From positions 1 to 5,298 of the forward strand of contig MKRS01000716.1 of NCBI GenBank assembly GCA_001897035.1: a stretch of DNA of 5,298 bases. Direction: 5' to 3'. Of the stretch, positions 1 to 5,298 are shown piece after piece. A program made the translations under genes and the position numbers. This stretch comes from Bacteroidales bacterium 45-6. Its GTDB lineage: Bacteria > Bacteroidota > Bacteroidia > Bacteroidales > Dysgonomonadaceae. The notes under the pieces were generated by a model, which did no database searches, was not told the origin of the DNA, and worked only from the letters and a program-made list of their open reading frames with translations. Position 1 is the stretch's first letter. Every line of letters begins with the position of its first letter.

Positions 1-806
1 ACAAGATGTTTGGATCGGCCTCAAAGGTGATAGAAGGACAATGGAGCGAACTCAACTACCAGAAACCTTCGGTGATATTGGGCTCGATCTTGGCCAAAAA
101 CCTCGGCGTGAAAGTGAATGACAACGTGAATATCCTTACTCCCGACGGCGTGTCCAAAAATTACACGGTGGCCGGGCTTATCGAGACGTCGGTGAAAGAC
201 GTGGACAAGTCCCGCGCATACATGAACATCGGCACTACCCGCCAGTTGCTGGGTAAAAATTCCGATTATTCGAGCGACATCCTCGTGAATCTAACCGACC
301 GAGACCAGACGAACTTTGTGAAGGCTGACCTTCAACCCAGCATCCAGTACAACATCGAGACTTGGCAGGAAGCCAACCAGCAACTTTTGGCTGCATCGCA
401 GATGAGGAGCATCATTGCTTTGGCTGTGTCGCTCACCATCTTGTTGGTGGCCGGGTTTGGCATCTACAACATCATGAACATGACCATCAACGAGAAGATC
501 AGGGAAATTGCCATCTTAAAGGCGATGGGCTTTTCAGGCAGCGACATCCTGTACATTTTTCTCACGCAGGCCTCCATCATCGGTGTGCTTGGGGCTATTT
601 CGGGTTTGATCCTTGGAGTGGTTTTCTCCATGCTCATCAACCTTGTTCCTTTCAAAATCGCTGGATTGAGCACACTTCCCATCCTGTACAAAACCGAGGA
701 TTTTGTCCTCGCAGTGGTGTTCGGGATGCTGACCACACTTTTGGCTGGCTACCTTCCGGCGCGCAAGGCGTCGAAAATCGATCCCGTGGTCATTATCCGG
801 GGATAA
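1..806 (+). CDS. ABC transporter permease, MacB/FtsX type (5'-truncated by window edge)
   Basis: This is the C-terminal part of an inner-membrane ABC permease. The frame is open through the left edge (first whole codon at 3), so the Met at 6 is probably internal. Residue numbers below count from that Met. Residues 1-130 are the end of the periplasmic MacB-type domain, including a PSVILGSILAKNLGV stretch typical of these proteins. The FtsX domain follows: a membrane segment at about 135-158, a cytoplasmic coupling stretch INEKIREIAILKAMGFSGSD at 161-180, hydrophobic segments at about 181-212 and 231-253, and the usual basic tail LPARKASKIDPVVIIRG. In this family the permease couples ATP hydrolysis to moving lipoproteins, peptides or drugs away from the inner membrane rather than importing solutes. 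The ATPase gene starts 27 bases downstream and is surely its partner. The substrate cannot be told. The missing 5' end prevents separating LolC/E-like from MacB-like forms. Confidence 0.93.
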   Translation, partial: KMFGSASKVIEGQWSELNYQKPSVILGSILAKNLGVKVNDNVNILTPDGVSKNYTVAGLIETSVKDVDKSRAYMNIGTTRQLLGKNSDYSSDILVNLTDRDQTNFVKADLQPSIQYNIETWQEANQQLLAASQMRSIIALAVSLTILLVAGFGIYNIMNMTINEKIREIAILKAMGFSGSDILYIFLTQASIIGVLGAISGLILGVVFSMLINLVPFKIAGLSTLPILYKTEDFVLAVVFGMLTTLLAGYLPARKASKIDPVVIIRG

Positions 807-833
807 ATCGGCAATAAATTAAAAAGAAAGACA

Positions 834-1529
834 ATGAATGAGTCTCAACATACGCAAAAGGCTTTGGAAGTGACGAATCTGGTGAAATATTTCTACGATC
901 CGTCGCCCTTTCAAGTGCTCCGAGGGGTGAGTTTCGACGTTCGGAAGGGGGAATTCCTTTCCATCGTGGGGAAATCGGGTTCGGGAAAATCCACCCTGCT
1001 TTATGTGTTGTCCACGATGGACACCGACTACGAAGGGGGCCTCACCATCAATGGCGAACGGCTTACCGGGCAGTCGCAAAATCGCTTGTCGGCATTTCGC
1101 AACGAACACATCGGCTTTGTGTTTCAATTCCACTATCTTCTGCCGGAGTTTTCTGCTCTCGAAAACGTGATGATTCCCGCAAAACGTCTCGGTAGAATCC
1201 CTGTCGAGGAGATCGAACACAATGCCTACGAAAGCCTTCGCCTGCTCGACCTCGAAGACCAAGCCCTGAAACCGGCCAACAAGCTTTCGGGAGGGCAGCA
1301 GCAGCGGGTGGCGATTGCCCGGGCATTGATAAACAGGCCTTCGGTCATCATGGGAGACGAGCCTACGGGTAATCTCGACAGCAAAAATTCGCTTGCCGTG
1401 CAGGATATTTTCCGGAACCTGGCGCGCGAATTCGGGCAAACCATCATTTGCGTGACACACGACAACGATTTTGCCCGCAACACCGACCGAACCATCGAGA
1501 TGCAGGATGGGCTGATAGCTAACAGCTAA
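834..1529 (+). CDS. ABC transporter ATP-binding protein, LolD/MacB family
   Basis: This is a complete 231-residue nucleotide-binding subunit, the usual length for LolD-like ATPases. All catalytic motifs are visible: Walker A GKSGSGKST (46-54), Q-loop Gln98 in FVFQ, signature LSGGQ (151-155), Walker B VIMGDEP (171-177) with catalytic Glu176, D-loop NLDS (180-183), and switch His209 in VTHD. The DEPTGNLDS block is characteristic of the LolD/MacB/FtsE group. The protein works as a dimer on the cytoplasmic face and powers the upstream permease. The start at 834 is preceded by an A-rich stretch (AAAAAGAAAGACA), as is common in Bacteroidota, and the N-terminus LEVTNLVKYF fits the family. Family membership is close to certain. 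A specific role such as lipoprotein release (LolD) or macrolide/peptide export (MacB) is not established, so no symbol is given. Confidence 0.96.
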   Translation: MNESQHTQKALEVTNLVKYFYDPSPFQVLRGVSFDVRKGEFLSIVGKSGSGKSTLLYVLSTMDTDYEGGLTINGERLTGQSQNRLSAFRNEHIGFVFQFHYLLPEFSALENVMIPAKRLGRIPVEEIEHNAYESLRLLDLEDQALKPANKLSGGQQQRVAIARALINRPSVIMGDEPTGNLDSKNSLAVQDIFRNLAREFGQTIICVTHDNDFARNTDRTIEMQDGLIANS

Positions 1530-1555
1530 TTCACACAGTAAAAAAAGAACAGCAG

Positions 1556-2416
1556 ATGAAAAAATACTTCCTCCTTTTATACATTTTGGCTTCGGGAGCG
1601 GCGTCGCACCTGTTTGCGCAGGATTTGACTCCGCTCTCGGTGGAATACACCCCATTCAAAGGCGGCGACTTTGTAGGCCCATCCTTTCAGGCGGACATCG
1701 CCGTCCCGGTTGTCCGACAAGAAAAATGGATGCTTGCCGTTTGTCCCGGATACAAGTATCAGGCGCTCGAACAGGACGATTTCGTCACCGACAATTCCTT
1801 GCAGGAACTGAGTTTACGCACGATCTTGCAATACAAAGCGAGCCACAACACCCGCTGGCAATGGATTGTTGCCCCTTCGTGGAGCGATCCATTCACGAGC
1901 CGTGCGGGATGGACTTTCAATTCGGCGTTGATTTTTTCGAAGATGAACCCCGTATTCGGTTATTCACTCGGGCTGGCTTATTCGCACCGCTACAAAAACA
2001 ATTTTCTGATCCCAGTCTTCCGTCTTCAATGGAAGCCCGTTGAGAACTGGACCTTTTCGGGACGAATGCCGCTCAACCTCAATGTGCGTTATGCACCTTC
2101 TTCCCGCTGGAACTATGGGGTGGAAATCTCGAATAATGTCATCAGCGGAGAATCGGCCAACCAGAACTACGACTGGCTCTGGGTCAGGGAACGTTCGCTT
2201 GCCTTATTTGCCAACAGGCGGCTGGCGGGCAATTGGTGGATTTGCCCGTCGGTAGGATACACTTTTTCAAGGCAAATACGAAGCTACACCTTGCCCGAAC
2301 ACGATACTTGGAGCATCAGCGGCAATTTCGGGCAAGTGAAATCTGACATCGTGAACGAGGCCAACGAGCGGGGAGCATTCCTGCAACTTGGCCTCAAATA
2401 TACTTTGGGATATTAA
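1556..2416 (+). CDS. secreted outer-membrane beta-barrel-like protein (possibly DUF6268)
   Basis: This 286-residue protein has a clear signal peptide: MKK, a hydrophobic core at about 4-19, and a likely cut after LFA at residue 21. The mature part is rich in Trp, Tyr and Phe in alternating polar/apolar stretches (for example RWQWIVAPSW, LGLAYSHRY, FLIPVFRLQW, WWICPSVGYTF). It ends in FLQLGLKYTLGY, with a terminal aromatic residue like the beta-signal read by the barrel assembly machinery. It therefore probably sits in the outer membrane as a beta-barrel of roughly 10-14 strands (inferred, not counted strictly). From memory it resembles the uncharacterised DUF6268 family of Bacteroidota; this is not verified. 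It starts 26 bases after the ATPase stop with no visible terminator between, so it is likely co-transcribed with the ABC genes. Whether it functions with them is open, and no substrate or enzymatic motif is seen. Confidence 0.85.
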   Translation: MKKYFLLLYILASGAASHLFAQDLTPLSVEYTPFKGGDFVGPSFQADIAVPVVRQEKWMLAVCPGYKYQALEQDDFVTDNSLQELSLRTILQYKASHNTRWQWIVAPSWSDPFTSRAGWTFNSALIFSKMNPVFGYSLGLAYSHRYKNNFLIPVFRLQWKPVENWTFSGRMPLNLNVRYAPSSRWNYGVEISNNVISGESANQNYDWLWVRERSLALFANRRLAGNWWICPSVGYTFSRQIRSYTLPEHDTWSISGNFGQVKSDIVNEANERGAFLQLGLKYTLGY

Positions 2417-2435
2417 ATATGGTGGTATAACTTTC
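2404..2435 (+). promoter_or_regulatory. candidate Bacteroidota-type promoter (TTTG-N20-TAACTTTC)
   Basis: A TTTG box lies at 2404-2407 and TAACTTTC at 2428-2435, 20 bases apart. The Bacteroidota primary sigma factor recognises TTTG then TAnnTTTG at about this spacing. All positions match except the last G. The -33 box lies inside the final codons of the barrel gene. Transcription would start near 2442, leaving a very short leader before the ATG at 2453. This would make the DUF6515-like gene independently expressed. Confidence 0.4.
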
Positions 2436-2452
2436 TTTAATCAAGCAAAATT

Positions 2453-2986
2453 ATGAAAAATCTATTTTATTGGGGAAGATCATGGAATAGCAACATGCTA
2501 TTCATCCTTTGGATCAGCATCGGCGCATTGTGCGTGGGAAAAATATCAGCGCATCAACCCGTACGCGGAGTGGTAGTCACTCGCGGGGCCATTGTCACGA
2601 CGGCACCTCGGGGTGGGGCATGGGTTAGTTTTGGTGGAACACGGTATGTTTACCACGGCGGAGTGTATTATCGTCCCCACGGCAGGGGCTACGTGGTAGT
2701 GGCGCCCCCCATCGGCTTCCGGCTGAGGGTTCTTCCTGTCGGATACGCCACTTTCTATGTGGGCGGACTTCCCTATTATTACTATGCAGGCACCTATTAT
2801 GTAGTCAGAGACGAAGGTTATGTCGTTGTGCAACCGCCTGTGGGGGCATTGGTGGAATTGGTACCCAAAGGGGGAAAAGAATTTGTCATTGATGGGAACA
2901 CATACTACGAAGTGGACGGAATCCAGTATCAAGCTGTTCTCCGCGATGGGACAATCTGGTACAAGGTAATCAAGGTAAAGGGCTAA
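2453..2986 (+). CDS. exported tyrosine-rich triple-repeat protein, DUF6515-like
   Basis: This 177-residue protein has an N-terminal hydrophobic segment (about residues 15-29, MLFILWISIGALCVG) that looks like a signal peptide, with a possible cut near ISA at 31-33. The extended N-terminus before it is unusual, and Met15 (position 2495) is an alternative start. The mature part contains three tandem copies of a unit with an exact 43-residue period: about 57-99, 100-142 and 143-177. Each has a glycine turn, a Tyr-rich strand pair (YHGGVYY, YYAGTYY, YEVDGIQY) and, in the first two, GYVVVxPPxG followed by a Leu/Val-Pro ending. This pattern matches what I recall of DUF6515, an uncharacterised family common in Bacteroidota. 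It is probably a small beta-rich cell-envelope protein. No catalytic residues are evident, and the only cysteine is in the signal region. It is separated from the upstream operon by 36 bases that hold a promoter candidate, and is followed by a strong hairpin. Confidence 0.85.
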   Translation: MKNLFYWGRSWNSNMLFILWISIGALCVGKISAHQPVRGVVVTRGAIVTTAPRGGAWVSFGGTRYVYHGGVYYRPHGRGYVVVAPPIGFRLRVLPVGYATFYVGGLPYYYYAGTYYVVRDEGYVVVQPPVGALVELVPKGGKEFVIDGNTYYEVDGIQYQAVLRDGTIWYKVIKVKG

Positions 2987-3000
2987 TTCTTTGGTGGAGC

Positions 3001-3050
3001 GACCTTGCCATCGAATTACCAAGAAACTTTGGTTATTCGGTCGCAAGGTC
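3001..3050 (+). repeat. 50-base imperfect palindrome (22-bp arms, 6-base loop) after the DUF6515-like gene
   Basis: The arms 3001-3022 and 3029-3050 are reverse complements at 19 of 22 positions, plus one possible G-U pair, around the loop GAAACT. The outer block is GACCTTGC / GCAAGGTC and the inner block ACCAA / TTGGT. It begins 14 bases after the stop codon, so it could end or protect the upstream transcript. No run of T follows directly (ACAACCACTTGTTTT), so it is not a textbook intrinsic terminator. It could also be a dispersed palindromic repeat or a protein-binding site. Confidence 0.7.
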
Positions 3051-3051
3051 A

Positions 3052-3094
3052 CAACCACTTGTTTTCTCATTAAAATTTTTTCACTCAACCACTT
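3052..3094 (+). repeat. pair of 9-base direct repeats CAACCACTT
   Basis: CAACCACTT occurs at 3052-3060 and again at 3086-3094, with start points 34 bases apart, in the gap between the 50-base palindrome and the next hairpin. Both copies are followed closely by T-rich sequence. The repeat is exact but short, and its meaning is unknown. Confidence 0.35.
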
Positions 3095-3102
3095 TTAATG
3101 GC

Positions 3103-3134
3103 TACGCAAGCCTGCACGCTATGCAGCTTCCGTA
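3103..3134 (+). repeat. stem-loop upstream of the 132-residue gene
   Basis: TACG, AAGC and TGCA on the 5' side (3103-3116) pair with TGCA, GCTT and CGTA on the 3' side (3122-3134). This gives 12 base pairs with one C-C mismatch and one bulged C, around the loop CGCTA. It is followed by AAATATCC, so it is not an intrinsic terminator on this strand. It lies 34 bases before the first possible start of the next gene and could be a leader structure or an operator. Confidence 0.45.
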
Positions 3135-3168
3135 AAATATCCAAACTAATATTAAAAGAATTTCCCAG

Positions 3169-3567
3169 ATGTATGCTGATCGCCACAAAATGCTAACTTC
3201 GCTCATCATGCATCTTTCAAGATCGACATATCGAAATTTTTCAATCATTGCATTAATTGCGCTGATGGCTCTTCCATGTTCCGTGCGCAGGGAAATCAAG
3301 CATTGGCTCAACATCGATCTTAATCAGGAGGCCAAGCAACCTGTAAATGCGCAAAAAACATGTGTGCTCAACTCCAGTTTTTGTTCCTTTACGCAAATAC
3401 ATGGTGAACAAAAAAGCCAAAAGCAGGTTTTACCGTTTGAAGATGACGGGAATCCGAATTTGGCAAATTCCCTTGTTTCCTGCGAAATATTTGTTTTACC
3501 CGACACCTATAACCGATACAAGGAAAAGGTTCCTTCTTTCTTGCGTTTCGGAAAACTTCTAATTTGA
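3169..3567 (+). CDS. small protein of unknown function with N-terminal hydrophobic segment
   Basis: I cannot assign this 132-residue protein to a named family. It has one hydrophobic segment, FSIIALIALMALP at 24-36, flanked by basic residues on both sides (RSTYR before, RREIK after) and followed by C37 in LPCSVRREIK. Three more cysteines (65, 72, 105) are spread through a polar remainder with no recognisable domain. The residues before C37 (ALP) do not make a proper lipobox, so a lipoprotein is not supported. Three in-frame Met codons are possible starts: 3169, 3190 and 3208. Met14 at 3208 places the basic MHLSRSTYR directly before the hydrophobic core and may be the true start; 3169 is kept as the outermost. 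The arrangement resembles small uncharacterised Bacteroidota proteins I recall only vaguely. The region is more AT-rich than the ABC genes, and the neighbouring sulfur genes begin 177 bases downstream. Confidence 0.6.
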   Translation: MYADRHKMLTSLIMHLSRSTYRNFSIIALIALMALPCSVRREIKHWLNIDLNQEAKQPVNAQKTCVLNSSFCSFTQIHGEQKSQKQVLPFEDDGNPNLANSLVSCEIFVLPDTYNRYKEKVPSFLRFGKLLI

Positions 3568-3618
3568 TTTTATCCTCTTTCTGCTCTTTTACCCTTCAAT
3601 AAAAGGAGCATCGTTGTC

Positions 3619-3651
3619 CCTTCTGGCGAAATCTCATTTCGGACAGAAAGG
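3619..3651 (+). repeat. stem-loop between the small gene and the DsrE-like gene
   Basis: CCTTCTG and CGAAAT (3619-3632) pair with ATTTCG and CAGAAAGG (3636-3651) around the loop CTC. This gives 13 base pairs with a small 1x2 internal loop and one bulged A. No T run follows. It lies 94 bases before the DsrE-like start. Just downstream, TACTATTG (3659-3666) is one base off the Bacteroidota -7 box, but its -33 partner (TTTC at 3637-3640, 18 bases away) is poor and lies inside this hairpin. Any promoter here is therefore only weakly supported. Confidence 0.4.
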
Positions 3652-3744
3652 CTACATATACTATTGTATCAACTGATTTCTTGAGGCTGCACGTTTGCTC
3701 GGTCTCGATAAAAATCTTTTACAAAACCAATTAATTTATCCAAA

Positions 3745-4188
3745 ATGAAATTTTATATAAATGCCTTACTGCTATGTGCATTGTTGGGAGCAAGTTCCTA
3801 TGCACATGCCCAAACCGCTGGCGAAATTCGCAAAACGGAACAGTCTATAAAACAAGATGGTAAATATGCCTTGCTGGTGATGAAATTGCAACTCCTGAAA
3901 GCGGGCATTCTTACCGGTGAAAATTTTAAGAACAAAAGCGGCAAAATCGATTTTCAAATTGTGACTTGCGGTGAGGTGGTGAAAGACCTTTCGCAAGAGA
4001 AAGAACTGCAGCGATTCGTTGTGGATGCGGTGAAAAACCACGGGCTCAAAATCTTAATTTGCGGACTCTCCGTCCAGCAATTGGGTATAGACAAGTCGTT
4101 GCTTCCGGCAGAAACTCCCATCACCGACAATGGACTCACTTATTTTTTCGGACTGGAAGAACAGGGATACAAAACAATAGCATTATAA
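3745..4188 (+). CDS. secreted DsrE-like sulfur-relay family protein
   Basis: This 147-residue protein begins with a signal peptide (MKFYINALLLCALLGASSYA, likely cut after HA at 22), so the mature protein of about 125 residues acts in the periplasm or envelope. The remainder follows the DsrE/YchN fold pattern. There is an early strand-helix YALLVMKLQLLKAGIL (41-56), then strand IDFQIVTCGEVV with Cys75, a helix of about 86-99, strand LKILICGLSV with Cys106, and the family-like tail GLTYFFGLEEQGYKTIAL with a Gly-Tyr near the C-terminus. DsrE-like proteins carry or sense sulfane sulfur on a cysteine; Cys106 and Cys75 are the only candidates in the mature chain. Whether they correspond to the catalytic cysteine of cytoplasmic DsrE/TusD is not certain. 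The start has an AT-rich, SD-less leader. The gene is 23 bases from the DoxDA gene, so they are probably one operon handling sulfur compounds outside the cytoplasm. Confidence 0.82.
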   Translation: MKFYINALLLCALLGASSYAHAQTAGEIRKTEQSIKQDGKYALLVMKLQLLKAGILTGENFKNKSGKIDFQIVTCGEVVKDLSQEKELQRFVVDAVKNHGLKILICGLSVQQLGIDKSLLPAETPITDNGLTYFFGLEEQGYKTIAL

Positions 4189-4211
4189 GTTGAATAAAAA
4201 ATATTAATTGT

Positions 4212-5222
4212 ATGAATAATAATAGATTGGCTTCGGTTTCAAATTTACCCGGACTTTTCAGCTTGTCGTTGAGGTTAGTCATCGGCTGGACCTATTTTTC
4301 CGCTTTCTGGCGAAGGCTCGTTTTGGAAAACAAACTTATTCCGGATACAAATGGTTACATAGGTGAAAAATTCAATCACTTCCTACCCAATGCTTTCGGC
4401 ATAAAGCCTGTCATTGAATATTTGGTGACGCATCCCGGCGATTTGCATTTGGCGATGGTGGCGTTCACTGTCGTGGAGGCAATTGTGGGGTTATTCATTA
4501 TGTTGGGTTTGTTTACCCGTTTGATGAGCATTGGCGTGTTCGGCCTGGCTTTCGGGATACTTATGGGCTCAGGCTGGCTTGGCTCTACTTGTCTGGATGA
4601 GTGGCAAATCGGGATTTTGGGCTTGGCCGGAGGTTTCAGTCTCTTCCTTGCGGGAAGCGGTGGCTATTCTGTGGATAATTATCTCACTGGTACGGGACTT
4701 TCGTTTACACGAAAGAAATGGTTTCCGTGGATAGCATCAGGTCTGTTGCCGGTGAATAATCTGAAGCCGCTGGTGTTGTTTTTTTCGTTTTTTATTTTTG
4801 GCGTAGCCTTACTGACCAATCAGGTCTTTCATGGAGGTGTTTGGGGAAAATTGCACAATCTGTCGGTCAAGCCCAAGGTGGAAATATCGAATGTCCGGGT
4901 AGAAGATTCAAACTTGAACTTCGAAGTGTATCGGACGGAGGGTATAGATGTTTACGGTTCGTTCCTTGTTGGGATAGAAGTTTTGAACGAAAAAGGAGAG
5001 GTGGTGAAATCGTTGGATGCGAATGATTTGTCGAGGTTTTCCCCGGGGAATATTAAAAACCTGTATGTGGCGAAAGTGAAACCCGGAAAGCATAGCCTTG
5101 TGATTCCGTTAGGAGCGAAGGCGGATATTTCCATCAACCTGAAAGGGGTCGCCGTCAACCGGGATTATTCTTTGCGACTGATAGATGTCAGCGGGATGGA
5201 ATGGACGGCGAGAATTGGATGA
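4212..5222 (+). CDS. DoxD-DoxA fusion, thiosulfate:quinone oxidoreductase-like membrane protein
   Basis: This 336-residue protein has two parts. Residues about 10-180 are a DoxD-type membrane domain with hydrophobic segments near 14-33, 78-101, 104-122 and 131-148. They include the motif GWLGSTCLDEWQIG, with the protein's only cysteine (Cys127). After a further segment at about 186-205, residues 206-336 form a beta-rich DoxA-type domain. It opens with FHGGVWGKLHNLSVKP and continues with strands such as VEISNVRVED and LNFEVYRTEG. In the archaeon Acidianus, DoxD and DoxA are separate subunits of an enzyme that oxidises thiosulfate to tetrathionate and passes electrons to quinone. Fused forms occur in Bacteroidota. 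The fusion implies the DoxA part is tethered outside the cytoplasmic membrane. Actual thiosulfate oxidation here is inferred from homology; other DoxX-like roles are possible. It follows the DsrE-like gene by 23 bases, with an A/T-rich start region. Confidence 0.88.
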   Translation: MNNNRLASVSNLPGLFSLSLRLVIGWTYFSAFWRRLVLENKLIPDTNGYIGEKFNHFLPNAFGIKPVIEYLVTHPGDLHLAMVAFTVVEAIVGLFIMLGLFTRLMSIGVFGLAFGILMGSGWLGSTCLDEWQIGILGLAGGFSLFLAGSGGYSVDNYLTGTGLSFTRKKWFPWIASGLLPVNNLKPLVLFFSFFIFGVALLTNQVFHGGVWGKLHNLSVKPKVEISNVRVEDSNLNFEVYRTEGIDVYGSFLVGIEVLNEKGEVVKSLDANDLSRFSPGNIKNLYVAKVKPGKHSLVIPLGAKADISINLKGVAVNRDYSLRLIDVSGMEWTARIG

Positions 5223-5250
5223 GAGGGCAAAAGGCTATCTCCTTGTCGTA

Positions 5251-5298
5251 ATGTCTTTTAGGAATAATGTGCAGTTGCGAAAAGTGGAAGGCCAGATT
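5251..5298 (+). CDS. possible start of a CsoR/CstR-like repressor (truncated by window edge)
   Basis: An ATG at 5251 opens a frame that runs to the window end (16 codons: MSFRNNVQLRKVEGQI). The ending LRKVEGQI resembles the first helix of CsoR/FrmR/CstR repressors, which typically carry an R-(I/V)-(E/Q)-G-Q-(I/V/L) motif close to the N-terminus. The distance from the Met fits the short-N-terminus members. Members of this family sense copper, formaldehyde or, for CstR, persulfides, and CstR-type sensors control sulfur genes. The gene would start 28 bases after the DoxDA stop with no convincing terminator between, so an operon is plausible. Sixteen residues are little evidence, and the frame may be accidental. 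Confidence 0.33.
   Translation, partial: MSFRNNVQLRKVEGQI

Noticed and set aside
362..817. 151-residue + frame inside the permease
   Set aside because: It is rich in His, Gln and Arg with no membrane segments or domain, and it overlaps a well-supported FtsX domain in another frame.
819..1655. 278-residue open frame on the minus strand across the ATPase gene
   Set aside because: It is fully antisense to an ATPase with every catalytic motif intact. Its translation shows no recognisable domain, so it is a shadow of the real gene's codon pattern.
2546..3088. 180-residue open frame on the minus strand over the DUF6515-like gene
   Set aside because: It is antisense to a gene with a clear protein-level repeat period and signal-like N-terminus, and it has no coherent domain of its own.
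3194..3290. lipoprotein signal at Cys37 of the small protein
   Set aside because: The residues before the cysteine (A-L-P) do not fit a lipobox, and basic residues follow directly, which is atypical for an exported lipoprotein.
3583..3609. possible terminator hairpin GCTCTTTT ... AAAAGGAGC after the small gene
   Set aside because: The stem is short and A/T-rich with a bulge and a 10-base loop, and no T run follows on the + strand. Too weak to list as a terminator.
3694..3728. promoter candidate TTTG (3694-3697) with TACAAAAC at 3720
   Set aside because: The -7 element matches only the initial TA of TAnnTTTG and spacing is 22 bases. This is not better than chance in AT-rich sequence.
5230..5245. 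possible terminator AAGG...CCTT after the DoxDA gene
   Set aside because: There are only about four base pairs and no T-tract, so it does not support transcription ending here.

Overview
The window looks like chromosomal DNA from a member of the Bacteroidota. The evidence is the protein families (a MacB/FtsX-type permease with a LolD-type ATPase, a DUF6515-like tyrosine-rich repeat protein, a fused DoxD-DoxA protein), the A-rich start regions lacking a clear Shine-Dalgarno sequence, and one good match to the Bacteroidota promoter pattern TTTG-N20-TAnnTTTG. No genus can be named from sequence alone. All convincing genes are on the + strand. There are no tRNA, rRNA, transposase or CRISPR signals.

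Region 1 (1-2416) is a tight transport cluster. It holds the C-terminal part of an ABC transporter permease cut by the window edge, a complete LolD/MacB-type ATPase, and a secreted protein that looks like an outer-membrane beta-barrel. The gaps are 27 and 26 bases, so co-transcription is likely. The permease and ATPase form one inner-membrane complex; the barrel may belong to the same system or only share its transcript.

Region 2 (about 2404-3050) is a probable single-gene unit. A candidate promoter overlaps the end of the barrel gene and drives a 177-residue exported protein built of three copies of a unit with an exact 43-residue period. A strong 50-base imperfect palindrome sits 14 bases after its stop codon.

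Region 3 (3051-3744) is more AT-rich. It carries a 132-residue small protein of unknown function flanked by two intergenic segments with further hairpins.

Region 4 (3745-5298) looks like a small sulfur-handling operon. It contains a secreted DsrE-like protein with two cysteines and, 23 bases later, a DoxD-DoxA fusion related to thiosulfate:quinone oxidoreductase. The last 48 bases are an open frame whose 16 residues resemble the start of a CsoR/CstR-type repressor, a family that includes persulfide sensors. The most interesting reading is a periplasm-facing thiosulfate/sulfane-sulfur module, possibly with its own sensor, but the regulator call rests on very little sequence.
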